Positions 1 through 6,786 of a stretch of DNA of 8,489 bases are shown here, piece by piece. Positions within the stretch are counted from its first letter, which is position 1. The number at the start of each line of letters is the position of its first letter. Origin of the DNA: Spirochaeta sp. (GTDB lineage: Bacteria > Spirochaetota > Spirochaetia > DSM-2461); the NCBI GenBank assembly GCA_030592625.1, contig JAUVIY010000096.1, positions 1 through 8,489 of the forward strand, read 5' to 3'. A model generated the notes under the pieces. That model made no database searches, was not told the origin of the DNA, and saw only the letters and a program-made list of their open reading frames with translations. The position numbers were made by a program, and so were the translations under genes.

Positions 1-517
1 CATTTCAGAGGAAAATGAGCTGCTTCGCAGAATGATGGATACCGTATCAGCCGGAGAGGAGCCATTGATTTCCGGATTCCCCCGTGACTTCCTGGAATTC
101 GAAATGCGGCTGAAAAATCTGACAACGGCACTTTCCTGCCGAAGCGAAGGGCAGCCCTTTACCGAAGATATAATCCCCTTCGATCATTTCTCCGGCAATA
201 TTACCGTCAGCCAGGCCGCCGACTTCGGCCTGGGCGGGGATCTGGGCGTCATGTCCGATCTTATCGACCTCTACGGGAGCACTTCCCCCCTGGCTGTCGA
301 AAAAGCCGTCACGGCCGTACGTTGGGCGTGGCTGGATGAAACGGTGGATTATCATTTCTTTTCACGGGAGGCCGTTTATGCCTATGCGGTGAAAATCGCA
401 GACGTGGAGAGATGGCTCACTATAACCCCGGAAGAGGGCAGGAAAAAACTCGATGAATTGTTGAATCAACTCCATCAAGACATTAGAAAAATGACCCGTG
501 AGGAGAACTCCGAATGA
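1..517 (+). CDS. DUF2764 family V-type ATPase-associated protein, 5'-truncated by the window edge
   Basis: The reading frame is open from base 2 to the TGA at 515-517, giving about 171 visible residues. An ATG at 32 exists but has no convincing ribosome binding site, and the frame continues upstream with plausible protein sequence (SEENELLRR), so I treat the gene as cut by the window. The features I recognise are an aromatic/acidic stretch (DFLEFEMRLKNL), a segment WAWLDETVDYHFFSREAVYAYAVK, and a charged C-terminal helix. They resemble the DUF2764 proteins that sit between atpE and atpA in spirochaete and some other bacterial V-ATPase operons (Borrelia BB0095 position). There is no signal peptide or membrane segment in the visible part, so it is probably cytoplasmic. 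Its stop overlaps the atpA start (ATGA). The function is not established. A role as a stalk or assembly component, perhaps standing in for subunit C, is inference from position. Confidence 0.8.
   Translation, partial: ISEENELLRRMMDTVSAGEEPLISGFPRDFLEFEMRLKNLTTALSCRSEGQPFTEDIIPFDHFSGNITVSQAADFGLGGDLGVMSDLIDLYGSTSPLAVEKAVTAVRWAWLDETVDYHFFSREAVYAYAVKIADVERWLTITPEEGRKKLDELLNQLHQDIRKMTREENSE
501..506 (+). promoter_or_regulatory. Ribosome binding site of atpA
   Basis: AGGAGA lies 7 bases before the ATG at 514, inside the end of the DUF2764 gene. Together with the ATGA overlap it fixes the atpA start and suggests translational coupling. Confidence 0.75.
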
Positions 518-2268
518 CCACAGGTAAAGTCACAGGTGTGACGGCCAACCTTATTACAGTGGAGGTTGACGGACCAGTCAGCCAGAATGAAATTGCCTAC
601 ATTCTGATGGGTGAAGAACGGTTGATGTCCGAAGTCATCCGGGTTACCGGAAATACGGCCTCTGTACAGTGTTTCGAAAGCACCCGGGGGGTCCGCAGCG
701 GCCTGCCGGTGGAATTCGCCGGAGGAATGCTGGAGGTGGAACTCGGTCCGGGACTTCTTTCGAAGAACTACGACGGTCTGCAGAACGATCTCGATAAAAA
801 AGAGGGACTCTTCCTCAAACGCGGTGAGTACACCTCTCCACTGGATGAAGAGATACAATATGAATTCACGCCCCTGGCGGCTTCCGGCGACACTGTTATC
901 GCAGGACACTGGCTTGGCGAGGTGAAAGAGAATTGGGTGAACCATAAGATTATGGCTCCCTTTACCCTCAAGGGCGAGTGGAAACTGGAATCCATCGCCG
1001 ATAAAAATCACTATACCATCCGGGACACCATCGCCGTTATCACTGATGCCGACGGCGAGAGACGGGAACTCACCATGACCCAGAGATGGCCTGTAAAAGT
1101 GCCTATCAAAGTTTACAGGGAAAAACCCAGGCCGTTCCGATTGATGTATACCGGCTACCGTATCATGGATACTTTCAACCCCCTGGCCGAGGGCGGTACC
1201 GGATTTATCCCCGGTCCCTTCGGCAGTGGAAAAACGGTTGTACAGCATACGGTGAGCAAAAACGCGTCTGCCGACATCATCATCATCGCCGCATGCGGTG
1301 AGCGGGCCAATGAGGTTGTGGAAATCTTCGCCGAGTTTCCGGAACTGGAAGATCCCCGAACCGGACGAAAGCTCTTTGAACGCACTACCATTATCTGTAA
1401 TACATCCAATATGCCGGTGGCGGCCCGGGAGGCCTCGGTTTATACGGCTATGACCATCGGCGAGTACTATCGCCAGATGGGGCTGAGCGTCCTGCTTCTT
1501 GCCGACTCCACCTCACGTTGGGCTCAGGCCCTTCGTGAGATGTCCAACCGCCTTGAAGAGCTTCCCGGCCCCGATGCTTTCCCCATGGATCTCTCCGCAA
1601 TTATCGCCAACTTCTACTCTCGGGCGGGAGTCGTCTATCTGAATAACGGGGAAACCGGAGCCGTCACCTTCCTCGGGACGGTATCCCCTGCAGGCGGAAA
1701 CCTCAAAGAGCCGGTTACAGAATCCACTAAGAAGGCCGCACAATGCTTCTACGCCCTTTCCCAGAAGCGGGCGGACTCAAAACGTTACCCGGCCATAGAT
1801 CCTCAGGAGAGTTACTCCAAATACCTGGAAAGCCCGGAAATCCGCAGTTTCCTCACCGAACGATCGGGGGAAAACTGGGTGGCGGATGTACTGTCCCTGA
1901 AGAATCGAATGCTCCGGGGGAAGGAAGCCCAGGATCAGATCTCCATTCTCGGTGACGACGGTGTACCGGTGGATTATCATGTTGACTTCTGGAAAAGTGA
2001 GGTGATCGACGCCGCTCTTATCCAGCAGGATGCATTCGACCCTATAGACCGATTCGCCTCAGTGGATCGTCAGGAGTACGGCCTGAAAGTGGTAAAGGAA
2101 ATTTGTGATAGGGACTTCAGCTTCGGATCCTTTGAAGAAGTGGCTCCTTACTTCAAAAAACTCATTAACTCGCTCAAACAGATGAACTTCTGCGAGTTCG
2201 ATTCCGGGCAGTTTAAAGAGTTCGAATCCGAACTGCAGACCACTCTGAACGAAGGAGAGGTAGCCTGA
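514..2268 (+). CDS. atpA: V-type ATP synthase/ATPase catalytic subunit A
   Basis: This 584-residue protein is the catalytic subunit of the V1 head, which hydrolyses or makes ATP in an A3B3 hexamer on the cytoplasmic face. Its length is normal for the family (about 580-600). The N-terminal beta-barrel (about 1-70) is followed by the A-specific 'non-homologous' insert (about 110-195). The Walker A motif GPFGSGKT is at 234-241 with K240 and T241, and the GER loop is at 262-264 with E263 as the likely catalytic glutamate. The Walker B strand ends in D331 (SVLLLADSTSRWAQA). A helical C-terminal domain follows. The P-loop has serine where eukaryotic A subunits carry the redox-sensitive cysteine, so disulfide control of that kind is not expected. 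The gene overlaps its upstream neighbour by 4 bases and atpB by 1 base (TGATG), which points to co-translation. The domain order and motifs leave little doubt. Confidence 0.98.
   Translation: MTTGKVTGVTANLITVEVDGPVSQNEIAYILMGEERLMSEVIRVTGNTASVQCFESTRGVRSGLPVEFAGGMLEVELGPGLLSKNYDGLQNDLDKKEGLFLKRGEYTSPLDEEIQYEFTPLAASGDTVIAGHWLGEVKENWVNHKIMAPFTLKGEWKLESIADKNHYTIRDTIAVITDADGERRELTMTQRWPVKVPIKVYREKPRPFRLMYTGYRIMDTFNPLAEGGTGFIPGPFGSGKTVVQHTVSKNASADIIIIAACGERANEVVEIFAEFPELEDPRTGRKLFERTTIICNTSNMPVAAREASVYTAMTIGEYYRQMGLSVLLLADSTSRWAQALREMSNRLEELPGPDAFPMDLSAIIANFYSRAGVVYLNNGETGAVTFLGTVSPAGGNLKEPVTESTKKAAQCFYALSQKRADSKRYPAIDPQESYSKYLESPEIRSFLTERSGENWVADVLSLKNRMLRGKEAQDQISILGDDGVPVDYHVDFWKSEVIDAALIQQDAFDPIDRFASVDRQEYGLKVVKEICDRDFSFGSFEEVAPYFKKLINSLKQMNFCEFDSGQFKEFESELQTTLNEGEVA
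2252..2260 (+). promoter_or_regulatory. Ribosome binding site of atpB
   Basis: AAGGAGAGG lies 7 bases before the ATG at 2268, within the last codons of atpA. This supports the 1-base overlapping start. Confidence 0.75.
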
Positions 2269-3593
2269 TGCAAAGCCGGGCTTTTCAGAAAATACATACG
2301 AAAGTTGACAAGATTACCAAGGCGACCATCACCCTCAAGGCCACTGATGTGGGCAATGAGGAAATGGCCTGGGTGGACGAGCGTCTGGCCCAGGTGGTGA
2401 AAATAAACGGGAACGAAGTCACATTGCAGATTTTCGTCGGAACCGAAGGTATCTCTACTGACGCTCAAGTGGTATTTCTCGGTAAACCTCCGACCCTTAA
2501 AGTCTCCGACGATCTTGCAGGACGTTTCTTTAACGCCTACGGACGACCAATAGACGGAGGACCCGAGGTTGAGGGCGAGGAACGTGAAATCGGTGGTCCT
2601 TCGGTAAATCCGGTTCGGCGCAAGCAGCCGAACCAGCTCATTGCGACAGGTATCGCCGGTATTGATCTGAATAACACCCTGGTGACCGGACAGAAGATTC
2701 CATTCTTTGCCGATTCCGACCAACCCTATAACGAAGTGATGGCAAAAGTGGCTCTTAAAGCCAAGGCCGATAAAATAATCCTCGGGGGCATGGGACTCTC
2801 CAACGACGATTATCTTTACTTCAAGGCACTCTTTGAGAATGCAGGTGCCCTGGATAAAATAATCAGTTTCATCAACACCACCGAGAATCCTCCTGTGGAG
2901 CGGCTCCTGGTACCTGATTTGGCCCTCACCGCAGCCGAATATTTTGCCGTCGACAAGAATGAGAAGGTATTGGTCCTTCTCACGGACATGACTCTTTACG
3001 CCGACGCCCTGGCTATCGTCTCTAATAAGATGGACCAGATTCCGTCCAAAGATTCGATGCCCGGCTCTCTGTACTCCGACCTGGCCAAGGTTTATGAAAA
3101 AGCCGTCCAGTTCCCTGCAGGCGGTTCCATCACCATCATCGCCGTCACCACACTCTCCGGCGGCGATATCACCCATGCCATACCGGATAACACCGGTTAC
3201 ATCACCGAAGGTCAGCTCTTCCTGAGAACCGACACCGACATTGGAAAGGTGATTATCGATCCCTTCCGGTCCCTGTCCCGTCTGAAACAACAGGTTATCG
3301 GCAAGAAGACCCGGGAAGATCATGGCCCGGTTATGAACGCTGCTGTACGGCTCTACGCCGACGCTGCTGAGGCTAAAACCAAACGGGACAATGGTTTCGA
3401 CCTTTCCGAATATGACGTGCGGACCATAAATTTTGCCCGACAGTATTCCGAGTCTCTTCTGGCCATCGATGTCGATCTGGATATCGATGCCATGCTGGAT
3501 GTTACATGGCGGCTCCTCGAGTCTCATTTTTCCCTTGACGAAGTGGGTATCAAGAAAGCCGTATCCGACAAATACTGGCAGGGTGGAGAATAA
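2268..3593 (+). CDS. atpB: V-type ATP synthase/ATPase non-catalytic subunit B
   Basis: This 441-residue protein alternates with subunit A in the V1 head. The N-terminal barrel (about 1-75) leads into the nucleotide-binding fold. Where a catalytic subunit has a P-loop, this one has ADSDQPYN (148-155), which lacks the Gly-Lys-Thr signature; that loss is expected of B subunits. The Walker B-like strand VLVLLTD ends at D240 and is followed by MTLYADAL. R338 in SLSRL is the probable arginine finger reaching the neighbouring A-subunit site. The segment ILGGMGLSNDDYLYFKALFENAGALDKI (about 168-195) and the NTTENPPVERLLVPDLALTAAEYFA stretch are typical of the family. The protein is slightly shorter than archaeal and enterococcal B subunits (about 460). 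The family's spirochaete branch is also short, from memory. It is joined to atpA by TGATG. It is not coupled to atpD, because a 160-base spacer follows. Confidence 0.97.
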   Translation: MQSRAFQKIHTKVDKITKATITLKATDVGNEEMAWVDERLAQVVKINGNEVTLQIFVGTEGISTDAQVVFLGKPPTLKVSDDLAGRFFNAYGRPIDGGPEVEGEEREIGGPSVNPVRRKQPNQLIATGIAGIDLNNTLVTGQKIPFFADSDQPYNEVMAKVALKAKADKIILGGMGLSNDDYLYFKALFENAGALDKIISFINTTENPPVERLLVPDLALTAAEYFAVDKNEKVLVLLTDMTLYADALAIVSNKMDQIPSKDSMPGSLYSDLAKVYEKAVQFPAGGSITIIAVTTLSGGDITHAIPDNTGYITEGQLFLRTDTDIGKVIIDPFRSLSRLKQQVIGKKTREDHGPVMNAAVRLYADAAEAKTKRDNGFDLSEYDVRTINFARQYSESLLAIDVDLDIDAMLDVTWRLLESHFSLDEVGIKKAVSDKYWQGGE

Positions 3594-3707
3594 TGAAAGT
3601 AGAATGCGGAATTCTGAATGAAGGATTCTTCATCGGAACCTCTATCAATCCGCATAGGATGAGCTGCAGTTTAACCGAACCCGCCGAACACTACCGGAAA
3701 GGCCGAC

Positions 3708-3735
3708 CTTTCATCTTTCATCTTTCATCTCTCAT
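3708..3735 (+). repeat. Heptanucleotide tandem repeat, four units of CTTTCAT
   Basis: Three exact copies of CTTTCAT (3708-3714, 3715-3721, 3722-3728) are followed by a one-base variant CTCTCAT (3729-3735). On the other strand the unit reads ATGAAAG. The tract ends 18 bases before the atpD start codon and 6 bases before its GGAG. It is non-coding in the atpD frame. Confidence 0.85.
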
Positions 3736-3741
3736 CTCCCC

Positions 3742-3745
3742 GGAG
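3742..3745 (+). promoter_or_regulatory. Ribosome binding site of atpD
   Basis: GGAG lies 8 bases before the ATG at 3754. It decides the atpD start, since the upstream frame offers no other ATG before a stop. Confidence 0.65.
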
Positions 3746-3753
3746 CTCCCTCC

Positions 3754-4356
3754 ATGGCGGTGAAATTCCAATACAATAAAGTGAGCATGCAAGTACTTCA
3801 GAAAGAACTGAAGATCCGTATGGTCGCTCTCCCCACTCTTAAAAGCAAGGAAGCCTATCTGCGCATCACCATTAAAAAGGAGAAGTACAGACTGGATGAC
3901 CTCAAGACAGCTCTGGATACATTGCGGATGGGTATCGGTGAATCCGAGCAGCTGTTTTCGGAATTCCCGATTCCGTCTCTTACCGTTTCATCTGTGGAAT
4001 ACGACTCGGATAACATTGCGGGAATCACCATTCCCGTACTCGGGGGGATAGGGTTCAGCGAGAGTTCTCCGTCGCCTGTCCTGGATCCTTCCTGGCTGTC
4101 ATGGGGGCGTACCACTGTGAAGAAACTCATTCGAGCCGTGTCGGAAATCGACGTAGCCGAGAATCGTGTGGATCTACTTGAGTACGCCAGGAAAAAAACC
4201 ACCCAGAAGGTGAACCTCTATGAAAAGGTACAAATCCCCGAGTTCGCCGAAGCCGTTTTGAAAATCAAAAGATACCTGGAAGATGTGGAAAACCTTGAAA
4301 AAGCCGCCCAGAAAATCACGAAGGCAAAACAGATGGCAGCGGCGGGGCTGAGCTGA
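3754..4356 (+). CDS. atpD: V-type ATP synthase/ATPase subunit D (central rotor shaft)
   Basis: This 200-residue protein forms the rotating shaft that couples the A3B3 head to the membrane ring. The N-terminal sequence (KFQYNKVSMQVLQKELKIRMVALPTLKSKEAYL) is the typical subunit D opening and starts a long heptad-rich helix of about 70 residues. A middle segment rich in Gly, Pro and Ser (about 75-115, containing AGITIPVLGGIGF) separates it from a second long helix (about 118-200). The two helices would pair as an antiparallel coiled coil, as in other D subunits. The length is usual (about 200-215). There is no membrane segment. It lies after a repeat-bearing spacer and overlaps atpI by 1 base (TGATG). 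No gene for subunit F, the usual partner of D, is seen next to it. Confidence 0.95.
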   Translation: MAVKFQYNKVSMQVLQKELKIRMVALPTLKSKEAYLRITIKKEKYRLDDLKTALDTLRMGIGESEQLFSEFPIPSLTVSSVEYDSDNIAGITIPVLGGIGFSESSPSPVLDPSWLSWGRTTVKKLIRAVSEIDVAENRVDLLEYARKKTTQKVNLYEKVQIPEFAEAVLKIKRYLEDVENLEKAAQKITKAKQMAAAGLS

Positions 4357-6236
4357 TGGTTGAAAAGATGAAAAAGATCCATCTTCTGATGGCCACAGCT
4401 GATACTGAAACTCTCCTGGCCGACCTTCAGAAAATCGGTGTTGTCCACATCGAAACCGGGGCCGTAGCCGACGATTCCGGAGTCATGGATCTCGGGAGCC
4501 GGATAACGGCCCTGAAGAAGACGAACGCCGAACTCAAGTCTCATGCCGAGGGAAACGGCAGCGATATAAATAAGTCTGAAAACGCCGAGTTGAAAATCAC
4601 AGATGTTGAGAATCTTCAGCTGCAAACCAGGGAAATCCAGTCGGAGCTGGCACGATACGCCGCCGAATCAGATCGATTACAAAAGGATCTGGTGGCGCTT
4701 GCACCCTGGGGCCGGTTCGACCCGTCGATAATGTCCCGTCTTGAAGAAGCAGGTGTGCATATAACCTATCACATCCTTCCGTCGAAGGCCTTTGAAGCCG
4801 CCGATTTTTCAGACAGGCATATTGAAGTCATCAGAGAAGATAAGGCAAGAATCTATTTCATCGAGATCTGTCGGAGCGGTATGGATGAGCAGGCAGATAT
4901 ACCGTTGTTTCCTGAAGAGAGACTGTTTAAATCCGGGTCCGACGAGGTTCGACGTCTTATCGGGGGAACTGATTCCGCGGTTAAGAAACTGGAATCCAGG
5001 CTGACGGTACTGACTCTGAGCCGGTCCATCATTGTGGCGGAAATCTTAAGTCTCGAATCCGAGCGGGAACGCCGATTAGCCGCCCTGTCCCTGGGTAATG
5101 AAGTTGACGGTGAGGTGATGTGTCTGACAGGATTTATCCCTGTCTCGCTGGTTTCCGGATTGGAGTCCTTTCTTGAGAAGAGAAATATATTGCCTCTCAT
5201 TACCGATTCTGAGCAGCCGGATGAGACGCCGATAAAGTTAAAAAACGGGCCTGTAGCTCGTCTTTTTGAACCGATAACGAAAATATTCGGTCTTCCCCAA
5301 TATCTGGAAATCGATACGACACCATTTTTCGCACCATTTTTCGCATTCTTCTTCGGTCTCTGCCTTGCCGATGTAGGGTACGGTATCATTGTCACGCTTT
5401 CTGCCCTGGCGGGGTTCTTTCTCTTGAAGAAGAAAGCTCAGAAATCCCTGGCTGCGCTGGGTTTTATTCTGGGACTCACAACAATTGTAGGCGGTTTGTT
5501 CCTGAATAACCTGTTCGGGATGAAAATCGATGTTTTGCCGAATCTGCCTGAAGGAGTGGCATCACTTCTTTTGTTCCGTGACATGAATGATGCCATGGCG
5601 TTCTCCATCCTGCTTGGGGTCGTGCAGATACTCATAGGCTTCATCATGCAGGTGGTGAATAAATGGCGTCAGGATGGTTTCACCGCTTCCCTGCAGCCTG
5701 CCGGAACCTTTTTTCTCATCATAGGCACGGTTGTCTGGGCCGTGGGGAATATGGACTCCACATTCGCTATAGGTCCCATCCCTGTTGGTGCCTGGATTGT
5801 GATGCTCGGGAACACCAGCGGTATCGGGTTGGGATTGGCGGCCTTCGGTGTCCTTCTGATATTATTCTTCAATAATCCCCGAAAGAAATTCTGGATCCGA
5901 CCCCTGCTGGGACTCTGGGAGATGTACGGAATCGCATCGGGGGTTCCCGGCGACATTCTTTCTTATATCAGACTCTTTGCACTCGCTCTTGCCGGGGGAT
6001 TGCTCGGGGGAGCCATTAATCTTATTGCCTTGATGATCCGGGGTGATGATCCGGGTTTCTTCTCCTGGATCTTCATGCTGCTCGTTATCATCGGCGGGCA
6101 TTCCATTAATTTCGCACTGGCGGCCCTCGGGGCCTTTGTTCATCCTCTCCGTCTCACCTTTGTGGAATTCTACAAAGCCGTCGGATTCAACGGAGGGGGA
6201 ATCCCATATGCACCTTACGGAGGAAAAACATCGTGA
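4356..6236 (+). CDS. atpI: V-type ATP synthase/ATPase subunit I (membrane a-type stator subunit)
   Basis: This 626-residue protein is the stator subunit that forms the ion path against the rotor ring. Residues 1 to about 320 are hydrophilic, with charged helical segments that should bind the peripheral stalk. About seven or eight hydrophobic membrane segments follow from about residue 324, beginning FFAPFFAFFFGLCLADVGYG. R539 in GDILSYIRLFALALAGG matches the essential arginine of the a/I family, and R599 in HPLRLTFVEFYK matches the second conserved arginine. GGHSINFALAALGAF lies just before it. The length is normal for bacterial AtpI (about 600-660). The start at 4356 overlaps the atpD stop and has only a weak ribosome binding site, so translation probably depends on coupling. 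An in-frame ATG at 4368 would shorten the protein by four residues and cannot be excluded. Confidence 0.96.
   Translation: MVEKMKKIHLLMATADTETLLADLQKIGVVHIETGAVADDSGVMDLGSRITALKKTNAELKSHAEGNGSDINKSENAELKITDVENLQLQTREIQSELARYAAESDRLQKDLVALAPWGRFDPSIMSRLEEAGVHITYHILPSKAFEAADFSDRHIEVIREDKARIYFIEICRSGMDEQADIPLFPEERLFKSGSDEVRRLIGGTDSAVKKLESRLTVLTLSRSIIVAEILSLESERERRLAALSLGNEVDGEVMCLTGFIPVSLVSGLESFLEKRNILPLITDSEQPDETPIKLKNGPVARLFEPITKIFGLPQYLEIDTTPFFAPFFAFFFGLCLADVGYGIIVTLSALAGFFLLKKKAQKSLAALGFILGLTTIVGGLFLNNLFGMKIDVLPNLPEGVASLLLFRDMNDAMAFSILLGVVQILIGFIMQVVNKWRQDGFTASLQPAGTFFLIIGTVVWAVGNMDSTFAIGPIPVGAWIVMLGNTSGIGLGLAAFGVLLILFFNNPRKKFWIRPLLGLWEMYGIASGVPGDILSYIRLFALALAGGLLGGAINLIALMIRGDDPGFFSWIFMLLVIIGGHSINFALAALGAFVHPLRLTFVEFYKAVGFNGGGIPYAPYGGKTS
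6219..6223 (+). promoter_or_regulatory. Strong ribosome binding site of atpK
   Basis: GGAGG lies 9 bases before the GTG at 6233. It is the closest match to the consensus in the operon. It supports the GTG start, which keeps the whole first membrane helix, over the ATG at 6275, which would remove part of it. Confidence 0.75.
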
Positions 6237-6682
6237 ATATTGCAGTTATTCTTGCCGGAATCGGCCTGGGCCTGATGGTAGGCCTCTCTGGAACGGGATC
6301 GGCTATCGGTCTTGTAATCGGCGGAACCAGCGCTATCGGTGCCATTAAGAAGAAACCCGAAGTGTTCGGTTCTTCATTGGTTCTTTCAGCCTTGCCGGCG
6401 ACTCAGGGGCTGTACGGATTTGTCTGTTTCATCCTGTTTTCCGGTTTTGTCACTCCGGAAATGAGTGTCTTTCAGGGTGCCATGACTCTGGGAGCCGGTA
6501 TTGCTATGGGTCTGGCCGCGTTATTCTCGGCTATACAGCAGGGGAAAGTCTGCGCGGCCGGTATTTCTGCTATGGGCAGCGGGCATGATGTATTCGGAAA
6601 CACCTTCATTCTGGCGGTTTTCCCCGAGTTTTACGCCATTCTTGCCCTGGTTGTATCCATTCTTATCACCGGTTTGATGTAG
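6233..6682 (+). CDS. atpK: V-type ATP synthase/ATPase subunit K (rotor-ring proteolipid), GTG start
   Basis: This 149-residue, very hydrophobic protein has two helical hairpins (four membrane segments, about 2-37, 46-73, 79-113 and 121-148), the 16-kDa duplicated proteolipid type. Many copies form the ring that carries ions past AtpI. The buried carboxylate is E132 in VFPEFYAIL. The first hairpin has no matching acid, giving one carboxylate per four-helix unit. L54, T57, Q58 (LPATQGLYG), Q103 (QQGKV), E132 and Y61 line up with a constant offset of seven with the sodium-site residues L61, T64, Q65, Q110, E139 and Y68 of Enterococcus hirae NtpK, as I recall that sequence. Sodium binding is thus likely but is an inference. 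The start overlaps the atpI stop by 4 bases (GTGA). This is the last gene of the operon. Confidence 0.96.
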   Translation: MNIAVILAGIGLGLMVGLSGTGSAIGLVIGGTSAIGAIKKKPEVFGSSLVLSALPATQGLYGFVCFILFSGFVTPEMSVFQGAMTLGAGIAMGLAALFSAIQQGKVCAAGISAMGSGHDVFGNTFILAVFPEFYAILALVVSILITGLM

Positions 6683-6703
6683 GCTCAATTCATTATTCAA
6701 TAA

Positions 6704-6732
6704 GAAACCACCGGTATAATGCAGGTGGTTTC
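6704..6732 (+). terminator. Probable terminator of the ATPase operon
   Basis: A perfect 9-base inverted repeat, GAAACCACC at 6704-6712 and GGTGGTTTC at 6724-6732, encloses an 11-base loop. It begins 22 bases after the atpK stop. The tail after it (CTTTAT) is only moderately T-rich, so this is a fair rather than a textbook intrinsic terminator. Confidence 0.65.
6714..6719 (+). promoter_or_regulatory. Possible -10 element for the diguanylate cyclase gene
   Basis: A perfect TATAAT lies in the loop of the terminator hairpin, 67 bases before the cyclase start codon. The bases at the usual -35 distance (6691-6696, CATTAT) match the consensus poorly. It is offered as a weak candidate only. Confidence 0.3.
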
Positions 6733-6786
6733 CTTTATGGTAATGTTTAATCCGTATCATTACTCTTAGAAGAAGAGAAATACTGT

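Larger units (their letters stand above)
3594..3753 (+). other. Spacer inside the ATPase operon, between atpB and atpD
   Basis: This is the only gap in an operon whose other junctions overlap by 1-4 bases. The atpD frame has stops at 3619-3621 and 3655-3657 and no ATG between the latter and 3754, so the spacer is not a missed atpD N-terminus. Two small perfect inverted repeats are visible: AGAAT/ATTCT (3601-3605 and 3611-3615) and ATGAAG/CTTCAT (3618-3623 and 3628-3633, loop GATT). A 7-base tandem repeat lies near the 3' end. I see no intrinsic terminator and no convincing promoter. Confidence 0.7.

Noticed and set aside
475..1248. A 257-codon open frame on the minus strand opposite atpA
   Set aside because: It is antisense to a strongly conserved gene, with no family resemblance and no clear ribosome binding site. 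It is a shadow frame.
2700..2732. Loss of the P-loop in AtpB as a sign of a decayed gene
   Set aside because: B subunits of V/A-type ATPases normally lack the Walker A lysine-threonine signature. The arginine finger R338 and the rest of the protein are intact.
2148..3527. A 459-codon open frame on the minus strand opposite atpB
   Set aside because: It lies wholly opposite well-conserved atpB and the end of atpA, shows no recognisable domain, and has many His, Gly and Cys residues with no typical bacterial composition. It is best explained as a codon-bias shadow.
3433..3621. A 62-codon plus-strand frame running from atpB into the spacer
   Set aside because: Most of it is atpB in another frame, and the protein has no recognisable features or binding site.
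3658..3753. Possible N-terminal extension of atpD through the spacer
   Set aside because: The frame is open from 3658 but has no ATG, and the translation would include the heptamer repeat. The family's normal N-terminus begins at the ATG at 3754, which has a good binding site.
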